Shown: positions 1-10,638, counted from the first letter of the stretch. The stretch is DNA of 64,000 nucleotides from Taxillus chinensis (GCA_023512835.1 CM042089.1:53315427-53379426), one strand, 5' to 3'. The notes: generated from the sequence alone by a model not told the origin. Numbers and translations are program-made.

Positions 1-1
1 T

Positions 2-397
2 GGACGTGGATCCAAACTCTCCCCTCGTTTTGTGGGGCCGTTTGAGATTGTTGCCACCGTGGGCGCAGTGGCTTATCGGTTAGCTTTGCCACCGGAGTTA
101 GCGCGGGTACATGATGTGTTTCATGTGTCTCAGTTGAGACGGTATCACCCAGATCCTTCTCATGTGTTGGACTATCGCGAGATCGACTTGGCTGACGATG
201 GTGCCGTCGTTGAGATGCCGGCACAGATTTTGGACAGGCGGGACCAGGTCTTGCGAGGCAAGACGATCCCACTAGTTCGGGTGTTATGGCGACACCGAGG
301 CATGGAGGAGCAAACTTGGGAGAAAGAGAGCCAGGATGCGGATTCTTCATCCCTGAGCTATTCGAGGATGATCAGTCCTGAGGTGGGGAGGATGTGA
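2..397 (+). pseudogene. Partial integrase C-terminus plus chromodomain (element A, upstream copy)
   Basis: The frame is open from base 2 to the stop at 395-397. It starts in the integrase C-terminal tail ([16 protein letters not shown], then [19 protein letters not shown]) common to plant Ty3/gypsy integrases. A chromodomain-like segment follows ([12 protein letters not shown], then [18 protein letters not shown]). In the family, the chromodomain binds histone marks and guides integration into heterochromatin. The ILDR start is in frame here, whereas the copy at 7027-8103 has two compensating indels at this point. The expected [13 protein letters not shown] end is in another frame, so the last residues are shifted. 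The N-terminus is cut by the window edge. Homology is clear; activity is not implied. Confidence 0.85.
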
Positions 398-648
398 TGG
401 CATTCCCTGAGGTATGAGTTATATTTTATGCATTTGTTTTGCATATGTTGTTTGAGATGTGGTTTAACTCGTTATTGTTGGATCTTGTGCCCAATGTGGG
501 TTGTTTGGCTTGTTGTGCATTGCCTTGCACATGTGTGATCGGTGATCATGTTTGATGTTTTGTTGTTGGGACATTGAGCTTGAATTTTGCTATGTCATTT
601 GGGCATGTGTTTTATTTTCGAGGACGAAAAGTCCTAAGGTGGGGAGGA
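398..648 (+). other. 3' untranslated segment with polypurine tract (element A, upstream copy)
   Basis: This segment is non-coding. The polypurine tract AAGGTGGGGAGGA (636-648) directly precedes the LTR and would prime plus-strand DNA synthesis. A near copy of this tract and its flank lies about 255 bp upstream (356-396). The tract is preceded by a short stem-loop, TTTTCG-AGGA-CGAAAA, at about 613-628. Confidence 0.8.
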
Positions 649-978
649 TGTAAAGACTCGTATTTGGGTAGTCTTGAGAGATAGTCAGTCCATGGGAATG
701 TAACTATCGGGACGGTAGTGTAGCCGTCAATGTGAGCATTTTGATTGTACTTGGGCCCGATTCGAGTCGGGGCCCCGTTTGACCCGATTGTTGACTTTTC
801 GGGGTCTATTGGTTGACGTTGCGTTTGAGCGGTCATTTGGGTGTACTAATATCTGTGTAGTATTGTGCTCGTCATTTCGAGCGTTTTGGATTGTAGTTTG
901 ACTCAATTTGGAGTTCGGGACCTTGGAGGTTAATTATTGGTGGGTCAATGGTTGACTAGGTCGATTGACCGGTAAAAA

Positions 979-986
979 TATAAATA
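979..986 (+). promoter_or_regulatory. TATA box of element A LTR
   Basis: TATAAATA lies in an AT-rich patch, followed about 30 bp later by GA-rich leader sequence. Five TTGACC/TTGACT W-box cores lie in the preceding ~190 bp. The same box is at 8728-8735 in the second LTR. Confidence 0.7.
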
Positions 987-1129
987 GGGGAAAGAGAGCT
1001 TCCACGTTACGTTTGAGCGTTTCACGTTTCTGCGTTGGAGAGCTTAGAGAGAGAAAGAGAGAAGGAAGCTTGGAGGCCTTGGCGATTTGGGGCGTTTTGA
1101 GCTCGTCCAAGCATCAAGAATCATTCCAG

Positions 1130-2522
1130 GTAGGTGTTCCAACTGATTCTTCACCCTTTTCTTGCTGTTTTTGGATTAACATGTAAGAATTTGATGAAAT
1201 CATGCAAATTCGTGTTGAACCCTAGAATTTGGGGAAAAACAAATTTTTGGTTGAATCTTGTATTTAAATGCGTTTGAGGGGTAAGACGTGATTTAAAACC
1301 TAATATATAGTATTAGGTATGAGTTTTGTGAGATTCGGGTTGAATCCAGACGGAAACAAGTGAAAAACGATGATGAACACAAGAATCGTCGTGAATGGTA
1401 GAGAAACGACCGATGAGATCGACCGGAAATTGAAAATTTCGAATGTGCGATTTCGAAGGTTCGAAGGTAGGTTCGATGTAGTGTAATTTCGAGTGTCGAA
1501 TGTGAAATTTTCGAGTGTCGTTTCGAAGGTTCGAAGGAGTTTCGAAGGGAGTTTTGAAGGCGGTTCATGGGTACTTCGAAGGTAGTTTTCGAAGGTAGTT
1601 CGAGTGTAGGTTCGAGAGTCGAAGGCGGTTCAAACGAGATTCGAAATGCGATTCAAATGGATTCGAAAATGTAGTTTCACCGGGCCATTCGAAATACGGT
1701 TTGACTGGACTGGACCTATTTACATTGCAACCTATACCCATCTACACAATTAAGTATTTATACTTAAGTTACAATGTAAATAACGAAATACCCCCCCATT
1801 TGGATTCAAAGAAAAATACTAGAAAAATTAATTCCCACTTATTGCAAAATGTGAAAATTGGGTTTTAGTGTAAAATTTCGGAAAAACCCAAAAGTTCGTA
1901 GTGGTGAATTTTTGGAAAGTGGGGTTAGACATCTCGAGAAAAATCCCCAAAAATCAGATTATCTTATTTATGCTATGGGAACCCAATGCTGGGACTTTTA
2001 ATTTCAAGAAAATAGGCTGCTATGGGTACTTCCTTCATAAATCAAGGGTTGAGGATTTACTTGGGAAGAGCGGCCAGTTCCAAAGGAAATGTTGAGCATG
2101 ACATGCCATACTAATGTTAGTATGTTGGTGTGAGGTATTGGGACATGGACTCCGTGACTTGTTTGGGTTCTCACCGTGATGCACCGATGGTGCTTATGTG
2201 GTTGACATGGCAGGCATATGCACCGATGGCAGGCCCGTGTGGCGACCGTGGCCGGGCATATTGCGTTGTGGACCAGGCTAAGGCCTGAGTTGAGCCGTTG
2301 AGCTCGTGGAGCTAGGGTCGAGTGCCCCTGGTGGGATCCCATGGAGGATCGTGGACAAGTTGTCCCGATATTTGTTGCAGTCGAGTCGATGTTTGTGCAC
2401 ACTACACGGTGCACGAGTACACCGAGCATATAGTATAGACTTATATGTGTTGCATGATGTGGAGTGTTGGGGTCACCTAACGAGCTTGTCGCTCACCCCT
2501 ACTTGTTGTTTACCTTTTTCAG
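1130..2522 (+). other. Predicted leader intron inside element A LTR
   Basis: A strong plant 5' splice site, CCAG|GTAGGT, lies about 145 bp after the TATA box. A pyrimidine tract plus acceptor, ACCTTTTTCAG|GTG, lies near 2510-2522. Related families B and D have a donor/acceptor pair in the same relative places. This is inferred from splice-site sequence alone. Confidence 0.4.
1435..1690 (+). repeat. TTCGAAGG-type short repeats in element A LTR
   Basis: Short irregular repeats built on TTCGAAGG(T) and TTCGAGTGTAGG recur about twenty times. The self-complementary TTCGAA core is frequent. The matching tract is at 9177-9430 in the second LTR. Confidence 0.85.
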
Positions 2523-2895
2523 GTGTGACCCGAGACTAGTGGAGGACTTTCTTCCAGAAGGACGTGCCCACTACTCCGATGTATGATACGATCGTATCTG
2601 TATTGTGTATTGTATTATGTTTGTATCCCGGACATGAGTCCGTGGACGGTTATATTTGCATACTTGTTGGTGATGCGATGTCTGTATGACTGTTTGGCTT
2701 ATTGTATGCATGATGATGTATGGGAAAGTACAGGATTACCCTTGATGTATGACTGTACAGGGTTGCATATTTGAGACAGCACCCGCGGTGTAGTCTCTTT
2801 TGGTGCTAGTCACCAACCCCTTGACCTTTCGGGTGCAGGCAAGGGGAAGTCATGTACCCGGTTCCGGGTTCCCTGGAATTCGGGGCGTGACAAGT

Positions 2896-2913
2896 TGGTA
2901 TCGAGCATGGTCT
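2896..2913 (+). other. Primer binding site, initiator tRNA-Met (element A)
   Basis: TGGTATCGAGC begins 3 bases after the LTR end. It matches the plant initiator tRNA-Met site TGGTATCAGAGC with one base missing. Confidence 0.8.
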
Positions 2914-3370
2914 AGCGGACCTAGGTTAGTGAGGGGTGGTTAATTGATTCAATGTGACTTGGAAAAGCTGTAAGGAGGGCGCCCGATCAACGCAGTCCTT
3001 ACAGGTATTCTAGGTTATGTTGGTGTCAGTTAGATCATCCTAGGAGCATACATAGGGTGCATTGCTAGTGGTATGATTGTGTGCATATAGGGCACTAGAT
3101 TGTCTTTGTGTGTGATGTGCTCGTATGTGGTGCCAGGATGGCACGTGGCCGTGAGAGCCAGGACTGGATGTGGTGTACCCTATGGGGTGACACGATGCTA
3201 TATGCATGGTTGTGGACCTACGGGTCATGTGGTGTACCCTGATGGGGGACACGATGCTATATGCATGGTATGGACCTACAGGTCGTGTGGTGAGAACCTA
3301 CAAGTCGGTTGTGCCTTTGATGGCCGTTTGTCCTATTGATCGTTTGTTGTTTGTTGTTGTGGCCGGTGTG
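2914..3370 (+). other. Untranslated leader between primer site and gag (element A)
   Basis: No coding potential recognised. A ~62-bp segment is partly duplicated (GTACCC, GATG/ATGGGG, GACACGATGCTATATGCATGG near 3173-3208 and 3231-3270). Confidence 0.6.
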
Positions 3371-4720
3371 ATGGCACCACCGAGGAGAGCTGTCCGAGGC
3401 CAAGGCCCGGCAGAGGAGCCCACGATAGAGTCGGGGCACCGGGGCAGCAGAGCCCGCAGCAGAGATCGTCGGCTCCCGTTGTGGGACCTGATTTGGCTCA
3501 GGTATTGATTCGATTGCCAGGAGGCCATGCAGGGTATGCAGGGCTCGATGAGGGATATGGCTAGAGAGGTGGATGAGCTGAAGAGGCAACAAGCGGCCTC
3601 GGCGGCCACCACGGCCTCAGCGGCAGGAGGCGAGGGTGGTGCAGGATGTGCACCAACAGGAGGTCGTGATAGAGCCAGCACGACGAGGAGTGGATTGGGC
3701 CGCACGAGTTTTGAAACATGCACCCAGGACTTTTGAGGATGGTTCACGGCCTGAGGTAGCCGAGGACCGGATTAGATGGACAGAGGACATCTTTGAGATG
3801 ATTGGGGTGCCAGGATGAGGAGCGGGTGCGCGTGGCGACGCACTATATCTGTTGGGTATCCCACGCAGGTGGTGGGAATCCACTAGAGCTGTCCATGGCG
3901 GTCGGATGAGTGGAGAGAGTTTGTTGAGCGCTTCTTTGGGGAGTATTTTCCCGGCTCGTTGCGATATACTCGACGTAGAGAGTATTATGAGCTTGTGCGG
4001 GGTAGCATGATCGTGGGTGAGTATGTGCAAGCCTTCACGGATTTGGGGCGGTTTGCTCTGGAGTCTTGGGAAAAGGAAGGCCGGAAGACGCAGGACTTCA
4101 TTCAGGGCTTGAGGCCATCTTTGAAAAGACAGTGGAACCGATGCGGTTGACCGGCCTACCGGGAGGCGGTCGACAAGGCGATCATTATTGAGCGAGGTCA
4201 GGATCAGGCGAGAGCTCGGAGGCCGGGCGGTTCGGCAGGACCGAGCAAGAAGAGGCGAGTGGGGAGAGCAGTGTCGCTCGGCTGAGAGGAGGCAGGTGCA
4301 GAGGGTTTCTAGCCAGGCGATGGGACCCCGTGAGAGTTCAGCCACAGGGAGGCCAGGTACTGTTGGAGTTGTGGTTTGACCGGGCATGTCTCGAGAGACC
4401 GCCCAAGGAAAAAGATGACATGCTTCCGATGTGGGAAGGTGGGACATGGAGCTAGGGAATGTGTTACCCTTAGCTCAACCAGCGGTGTAGGCCCTCGTCC
4501 GAGAGATCGGGGACGAGAGGAGTGGGGCTCCATCTCGGAGGTCGGTGCCACCGGCACAGAGCACGCAGATGCGACTGCGGTGCGGCAGCCTCGGCGGGAG
4601 GCTCAGGGTCATGTTGATCGGCGGGGCAAGGCCCCAATGGGCCAGGCTAGTGGCGGTGGACCACGAGGGAGGACTTTTGCCCTCACCAGCAGAGAGGCAG
4701 AGGTTCCACCAGGTGGATGA
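3371..4720 (+). pseudogene. gag of element A, frameshifted
   Basis: Gag forms the cytoplasmic particle that packages retrotransposon RNA. The start chosen is the ATG at 3371 (MAPPRRAVRGQG). A coiled-coil-like stretch follows (MQGSMRDMAREVDELKRQ, about 3536-3590). The core gag homology is at about 3640-4150 (RTFEDGSRPEVAEDRIRW, then RREYYELVRGSMIVGEYVQ and FTDLGRFALE). A CCHC zinc knuckle, CFRCGKVGHGAREC, lies at 4421-4462 and would bind RNA. These pieces sit in at least three frames separated by small indels, so no intact gag can be read. Protease follows directly. Confidence 0.85.
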
Positions 4721-5175
4721 GGCAAGAGCAGGACCTTCGGTGGTGAGAGGTACCATCATCATTTCTCATACTATTTGTTCGGTTTTGATTGATACTGGTG
4801 CTACCCATTCTTTTATTTCGTATGCTACGGTGGTTGGATTAGAGTTAGACCAGGAGACAGTGAGTCGGTCTCGATGGTTGCTTCACCTTTGGGTGGAATT
4901 GTGATACTTGAGAGTATCCGTCGTGCTTGTCCAGGTAACACTTGGGGGTGTTAACCTGTTGTGTGATTTGTATATCATGGAGTTAGATGATTTCGATGTT
5001 ATCCTGGGTATGGACTGGTTGGTCTCCGTGGAGGCCAAGATTGATTGTTTTCGACGGCGTGTGACGTTCCTCACACCAGGGGGCACGCGGGGTGTCTTTG
5101 TGGGTGAGTGGACCGAGGAAGCATGCAGGTTGGGACCATTGAGGCATGGGTGGGGTGATGTGACCCACCGGTTAG
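4721..5175 (+). pseudogene. Aspartic protease domain of element A
   Basis: The retroviral-type active site DTGATHSF is encoded with DTG at 4791-4799, preceded by ICSVLI. The second half (MELDDFDVILGMDWLVSVEAKIDCFRRRVTF, about 4977-5070) is the usual gypsy protease end, in a different frame. The enzyme cleaves the Gag-Pol polyprotein. The frameshift lies near 4900. Confidence 0.85.
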
Positions 5176-6830
5176 CGACTTGACATTGGTTGACAGGCGG
5201 AGAGAGGGGAAGGCTGTTTTGCCACCCATTGTAGATCAGTTCCCGGATGTGTTTCCCGAGGACTTGGTCGGTTTACCACCCGTGAGGGAGGTAGAGTTTT
5301 CGATCGAGTTGTTGCCGGGGACAACACCGATCAGGTTAGCGGCCTACAGGATGGCACCGACGAGCTTAGAGAGCTCAAGAGACAGATAGATGACCTATTG
5401 GCGCGAGGCTTTATCAGGCGGAGTAGCTCACCGTGGGGTGCTCCAAGTGTTGTTCGCCAAGAAGGCGGATGGTTCACTTGGCCGTGTATAGACTACCGGA
5501 AGCTGAACCAGGTGACCGTGAAGAACAGGTATCCATTGCCGAGGATCGATGACCTGTTCGATCGGTTTCGAGGTGCGAGATGGTTTTCCAAGATAGACTT
5601 GAGATCCTGGATACCATCGGTTGAGGGTTAGGGAGGCGGATATCCCTAAGACCGCGTTTAGTTGTCGCTATGGGCATTATGAGTGGCTTGTGATGCCGTT
5701 TGGGCTCACGAATGCTCTCCAGCGGTGTTTATGGGATTGATGAACCAGGTATTTGCTCCATTTTTAGATATGTTCGTTGTGGTGTTCATCGATGATATTT
5801 TGGTCTATTCAGCGACCAAGAGGGAGCATGAGGAGCATTTGCAGGTTGTGTTGCAGACCTTGCGAGAGCATCGGTTGTACGCGAAGTTCACAAAATGTGA
5901 CTTCTAGTTGCAACAAGTGCACTTCTTGGGGCATGTGGTATCTTCGGAGGGTATCACAGTGGATCCCTGAGAAGATTGAGGCAGTCATGTCGTGGAAGAG
6001 GCCCACGAATGTGTTTGAGATTCGTAGCTTCCTTGGTTTGGCAGGCTATTATCGGAGGTTCGTGGAGGATTTTTCCCGGTGGCAGCTCCTATGACACACT
6101 TGACTAGGAAGGGAGTTCCTTTCATTTGGTCTGATGCGTGTGAGAGTGCTTTCATGGAGCTGAAGGCACGATTGACCTCAGCACCTATCTTGATTCTTCC
6201 ACAGGAGGGTGTGCCTTTCGAGGTGTATTGTGATGCTTCCAGGGTGGGACTTGGTTGTGTGTTGATGCAGACTCGGCAGGTGATTGCTTATGGGTCTAGG
6301 CAGTTGAGACCACATGAGCAGAGCTATCCCACGCATGATTTGGAGTTGGGCTGCAGTGATCTTTGCACTTAAAAGTGGCAGCATTATCTCCTTGGGGAGA
6401 AGTTTGTGGTGTATACGGACCACAAGAGCTTGCGATATATCTTCTCTCGGCGAGACTTGAACCTTAGGCGAGGCGGTGGGTGGAGTACTGCGGCGGTTTC
6501 AGTTTGATATGATGTATACCCCTGGGAAGGGTAACGTGGTGGCAGATGCTCTGAGTAGGAAGAGCAGGGCCGTGGTGGCCTATTGTGCCATTAAGGAATG
6601 GGAGATGATGGGTCAATTGGCAGCGATGAGGTTGCAGATGGTGACCAGCGAGGGGCGAGGGACCCTCAGTGTTGTTGTAGCAGTCCCAAGAGATGCGGCA
6701 CAGGATCATAGAGGATCAAGTGGGGACGTTGATTGTGAGGTCATCCGCGACAAGATTCGGACCGGGCAGGTATCTTCTCGACTGGACCGAGGATGCAGAG
6801 CACGTCTTTGCGGTATAGGGGTAGATTGAT
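5176..6830 (+). pseudogene. Reverse transcriptase and RNase H of element A, frameshifted
   Basis: Reverse transcriptase motifs appear in order. These are [20 protein letters not shown] (~5250), [15 protein letters not shown] (~5407), [20 protein letters not shown] (~5490), FSKIDLRS (~5586), MPFGLTNA (~5693, frame-shifted), and the catalytic FIDDILVY box with both aspartates at 5791-5796. RNase H follows ([36 protein letters not shown], then YTPGKGNVVADALSRK near 6512-6560). The domains copy the RNA into DNA and remove the template. At least six frame changes and a stop in DLELG...ALKxWQHYL at 6370 break the protein, while the catalytic residues themselves are kept. Confidence 0.9.
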
Positions 6831-7080
6831 AGTTCCCACTTCTCTTCAGGAGGAGGTTCTTCGGGAATTTCACCGGTCGAGGTTAGTTGTACATCCTGGT
6901 GGGACCAAGATGTACCATGCTTTGTGAGAAGGCGATTTTGGTGGCCAGGCCTGAAGAAGGCCGTTGCTGATTTTGTGAGGAGGTGTTTGACCCGTCAACA
7001 GGTCAAGGCAGAGCACCTGAGATCAGGTGGTGAGTTGCGGTCTTTGCCGGTGCGAGTGGAAATGGGACCACGTGACCATG
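6831..7080 (+). pseudogene. Integrase zinc-binding (HHCC-type) region of element A
   Basis: The order HRSRLVVHPGGTKMYH ... RRRFWWPGLKKAVADFV ... CLTRQQVKAEH is the N-terminal zinc-binding fold of gypsy integrases. The last CxxC reads CLTR, so one zinc ligand cysteine is lost. A premature TGA at about 6926 and a frame change separate it from the catalytic core. Confidence 0.8.
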
Positions 7081-8103
7081 GATTTTGTCACTGGACTTCC
7101 TCGTTCCAGGGGACACGACACTATATGGGTTATTGTGGACCGATTGACCAAATCGGCGCATTTTATTCCGATTCGAGAGACAGACCCAGTGAGGACTTTG
7201 GGACAGAGGTATATTGATGTTATTGTGCGGTTGCATGGAGTCCCATTGTCTATTGTATCTGATCGGGATGCGAGGTTCACCTCTCAGTTTTGGAGACGAT
7301 TGCGGCGAGCTTTGGGTACTAGGGTGAACCTCAAGATGCCTTTCACCCGTGAGACGGATGGTCGATCGGAGCGGACGATTCAGACACTCGAGGATATGTT
7401 GCGTGCCTGTGTCCTAGATTTTGGAGGTTGTTGGGAGACTCACCTTCCTTTGGTGGAGTTCTCTTACAACAACAGTTATCAGGCCACGATTGGGATGGCT
7501 CCGTATGAGGCGCTATATGGGCGGCCTTGTAGATCACCCTTGTGTTGGGCACAGACGGGAGAGACAGCAATTCTCGGTCCCGATATGGTTCGAGAAACCA
7601 CGGAGATAGTGCAGTTGATTAGACAGCGTATGCTGACAGCACAGAGTAGGCAGAAGTCCTACGCGGACCAGAGGCGTCGACCCTTGCAGTTTGAGGTGGG
7701 TGACCGTGTATTTTTGCGGGTTTCGCCGCGTCGAGGGCATCGGAGGTTTGGACGTGGATCCAAACTCTCCCCTCGTTTTGTGGGGCCGTTTGAGATTGTT
7801 GCCACCGTGGGCGCAGTGGCTTATCGGTTAGCTTTGCCACCGGAGTTAGCGCGGGTACATGATGTGTTTCATGTGTCTCAGTTGAGACGGTATCACCCAG
7901 ATCCTTCTCATGTGTTGGACTATCGCGAGATCGACTTGGCTGACGATGGTGCCGTCGTTGAGATGCCGGCACGAGATTTTGGACAGCGGGACCAGGTCTT
8001 GCGAGGCAAGACGATCCCACTAGTTCGGGTGTTATGGCGACACCGAGGCATGGAGGAGCAAACTTGGGAGAAAGAGAGCCAGGATGCGGATTCTTCATCC
8101 TGA
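7027..8103 (+). CDS. Integrase catalytic core with C-terminal tail and chromodomain (element A)
   Basis: This is the longest open frame in the window (358 codons). The catalytic triad is complete: D19 (MDFVTGLP, 7081-7083), D79 (SDRDARF, 7261-7263) and E115 (RSERTIQ, 7369-7371), giving the D,D-35-E spacing of retroviral-type integrases. The integrase C-terminus ([45 protein letters not shown]) follows. A chromodomain-like part then starts in a shifted phase (PARDFGQRD) and returns to [17 protein letters not shown]. The listed start is only the first in-frame ATG; the real protein is part of a Gag-Pol polyprotein. The last ~10 residues are replaced by a frameshift, so PELFED is out of frame. 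Integration activity cannot be judged from sequence. Confidence 0.88.
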   Translation: MVSCGLCRCEWKWDHVTMDFVTGLPRSRGHDTIWVIVDRLTKSAHFIPIRETDPVRTLGQRYIDVIVRLHGVPLSIVSDRDARFTSQFWRRLRRALGTRVNLKMPFTRETDGRSERTIQTLEDMLRACVLDFGGCWETHLPLVEFSYNNSYQATIGMAPYEALYGRPCRSPLCWAQTGETAILGPDMVRETTEIVQLIRQRMLTAQSRQKSYADQRRRPLQFEVGDRVFLRVSPRRGHRRFGRGSKLSPRFVGPFEIVATVGAVAYRLALPPELARVHDVFHVSQLRRYHPDPSHVLDYREIDLADDGAVVEMPARDFGQRDQVLRGKTIPLVRVLWRHRGMEEQTWEKESQDADSSS

Positions 8104-8396
8104 GCTATTCGAGGATGATCGGTCCCGAGGTGGGGAGGATGTGATGGCATTCCCTGAGGTATGAGTTATATTTTATGCATTTGTTTTGCATATGTTGTTT
8201 GAGATGTGGTTTAACTCGTTATTGTTGGATCTTGTGCCCAATGTGGGTTTGTTTGGCTTGTTGTGCATTGCCTTGCACATGTGTGATCGGTGATCATGTT
8301 TGATGTTTTGTTGTTGGGACATTGAGCTTGAATTTTGCTATGTCATTTGGGCATGTGTTTTATTTTCGAGGACGAAAAGTCCTAAGGTGGGGAGGA
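8104..8396 (+). other. 3' untranslated segment with two polypurine-like tracts (element A)
   Basis: It contains an internal tract GAGGTGGGGAGGA (8128-8140) at the pol end and the functional-position tract AAGGTGGGGAGGA (8384-8396) next to the LTR. No ORF was seen. Confidence 0.75.
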
Positions 8397-10638
8397 TGTA
8401 AAGACTCGTATTTGGGTAGTCTTGAGAGATAGTCGGTCTATGGGAATGTAGCTATCAGGACGGTAGTGTAGCCGTCAATGTGAGCATTTTGACCGTACTT
8501 GGGCCCGATTCCAGGTCGGGGCCCCGTTTGACCCGATTGTTGACTTTTCGGGGTCTATTGGTTGACGTTGCGTTTGAGCGGTCATTTGGGTGTACTAATA
8601 TCTGTGTAGTATTGTGCTCGTCATTTCGAGCGTTTTGACCGTAGTTTGACTCAATTTGGAGTTCGGGACCTCGGAGGTTAATTATTGACCGGGTCAATGG
8701 TTGACTAGGTCGATTGACTGGTAAAAATATAAATAGGGGAAAGAGAGCTTCCACGTTACGTTTGAGCGTTTCACGTTTCTGCGTTGGAGAGCTTAGAGAG
8801 AGAAAGAGAGAAGGAAGCTTGGAGGCCTTGGCGATTTGGGGCGTTTTGAGCTCGTCCAAGCATCAAGAATCATTCCAGGTAGGTGTTCCACCGATTCTTC
8901 ACCCTTTTCTTGCTGTTTTTGGATTAACATGTAAGAATTTGATGAAATCATGCAAATTCGTGTTGAACCCTAGAATTTGGGGAAAAACAAATTTTTGGTT
9001 GAATCTTGTATTTAAATGCGTTCGAGGGGTAAGACGTGATTTAAAACCTAATATATAGTATTAGGTATGAGTTTTGTGAGATTCCAGGTTGAATCCAGAC
9101 GAGAAACAAGTGAAAAACGATGATGAACCATGAATCGTCGTGAATGGGTAGAGAACGACCGATGAGATCGACCGGAAATTGAAAATTTCGAATGTGCGAT
9201 TTCGAAGGTTCGAAGGTAGGTTCGATGTAGTGTAATTTCGAGTGTCGAATGTGAAATTTTCGAGTGTCGTTTCGAAGGTTCGAAGGAGTTTCGAAGGGAG
9301 TTTCGAAGGCGATTCATGGGTACTTCGAAGGTAGTTTTCGAAGGTAGTTCGAGTGTAGGTTCGAGAGTCGAAGGCGTTCGAAACGAGATTCGAAATGCAG
9401 ATTCGAAATGCAGATTCGAAAATGTAGTTTCACCTTGGCGATTCGAAATACGTTTGATGGATGGACCTATTTACATTGCAACCTATACCCATCTACACAA
9501 TTAAGTATTTAAGTTACAATGTAAATAACGAAATACCCCCCATTTGGATTCAAAGAAAAATACTAGAAAAATTAATTCCCACTATTGCAAAATGTGAAAA
9601 TTGGGTTTTAGTGTAAAATTTCGGAAAAACCCAAAAGTTCGTAGTGGTGAATTTTTGGAAAGTGGGGTTAGACATCTCAGAAAAATCCCCAAAAATCAGA
9701 TTATCTTATTTATGCTATGGGAACCCAATGCCGGGACTTTTAATTTCAAGAAAATAGGCTGCTATGGGTACTTCCTTCATAAATCAAGGGTTGAGGATTT
9801 ACTTGGGAAGACCAGCCTGAGTTCCAAAGGAAATGTTGAGCATGACATGCCATACTAATGTTAGTATGTTGGTGTGAGGTATTGGGACATGGACTCCGTG
9901 ACTTGTTTGGGTTCTCACCGTGATGCACCGATGGTGCTATGTGGTTGACATGGCAGGCATATGCACCGATGGCAGGCCTGTGTGGCGACCGTGGCCGGGC
10001 ATATTGCGCCGTGGACAAAGCTAAGGCCCGAGTTGAGCCGTTGAGCTCGTGGAGCTAGGGCCGAGTGCCCTGAGCTGGGATCCCATGGAGGATCGTGGAC
10101 AAGTTGTCCCGATATTTGTTGCAGGCCGAGTCCGATGTTTGTGCACACTACACGGTGCACGAGTACACCGAGCATATAGTATAGACTTATATGTGTTGCA
10201 TGATGTGGAGTGTTGGGGTCACCTACCGAGCTTGTCGCTCACCCCTACTTGTTGTTTACCTTTTTCAGGTGTGACCCGAGACTAGTGGAGGACTTTCTTC
10301 CCGAAGGACGTGCCCACTACTCGATGTATGATACGATCGTATTCCGTATTGTGTATTGTATTATGTTTGTATCCCGGACATGAGTCCGTGGACAGTTATA
10401 TTTGCATACTGTTGGTGATGCGATGTCTGTATGACTGTTTGGCTTATTGTATGCATGATGATGTATGGGAAAGTACAGGATTACCCTTGATGTATGACTG
10501 TACAGGGTTGCATATTTGAGACAGCACCCGCGGTGTAGTCTCTTTTGGTGCTAGTCACCAACCCCTTGACCTTTCGGGTGCAGGCAAGGGGAAGTCATGT
10601 ACCCGGTTCCGGGTTCCCTGGAATTCGGGGGCGTGACA
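8397..10638 (+). repeat. Element A 3' LTR
   Basis: It starts TGTAAAGACTCG after the polypurine tract and ends GGGGGCGTGACA. It is collinear with 649-2892, including the TATA box (8728-8735), TTCGAAGG repeats (9177-9430) and the predicted splice sites (donor near 8878; acceptor near 10267). It abuts a truncated D-type LTR at 10639. Confidence 0.93.

Larger units (their letters stand above)
1..648 (+). mobile_element. 3' internal end of an upstream copy of element A
   Basis: This stretch matches 7749-8396 almost base for base. It holds the integrase C-terminus, chromodomain, 3' untranslated part and polypurine tract of a second A copy whose remainder lies left of the window. It joins directly to the LTR at 649, so that LTR serves both as its 3' LTR and as the 5' LTR of the next copy. 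Small indels separate the two copies, for example around 225-240. Confidence 0.9.
649..2892 (+). repeat. Element A LTR (shared middle LTR)
   Basis: It starts TGTAAAGACTCG right after a polypurine tract and ends GGGGCGTGACA right before a tRNA-Met primer site. It is 2244 bp, against 2242 bp for the copy at 8397. Differences are mostly 1-3 base indels. Confidence 0.93.
649..10638 (+). mobile_element. Element A: full-length Tekay-like Ty3/gypsy chromovirus
   Basis: Two LTRs (649-2892 and 8397-10638) flank an internal region with primer site, gag with a CCHC knuckle, protease, reverse transcriptase, RNase H, integrase and chromodomain, in that order. This order plus the chromodomain defines a plant chromovirus, and the long LTR and integrase tail suggest the Tekay (Del) clade. 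The LTRs are very similar, implying recent insertion. The reading frame is broken many times, so this copy is probably not autonomous as sequenced. The right flank is a truncated D-type LTR. The left flank is another A copy, so no target duplication can be checked. Confidence 0.92.

Noticed and set aside
3617..4447. 276-codon minus-strand ORF opposite element A gag
   Set aside because: Antisense shadow of the gag coding region; the plus strand carries the gag core and CCHC motifs.
7619..8098. 159-codon minus-strand ORF
   Set aside because: Antisense shadow of the intact integrase frame.
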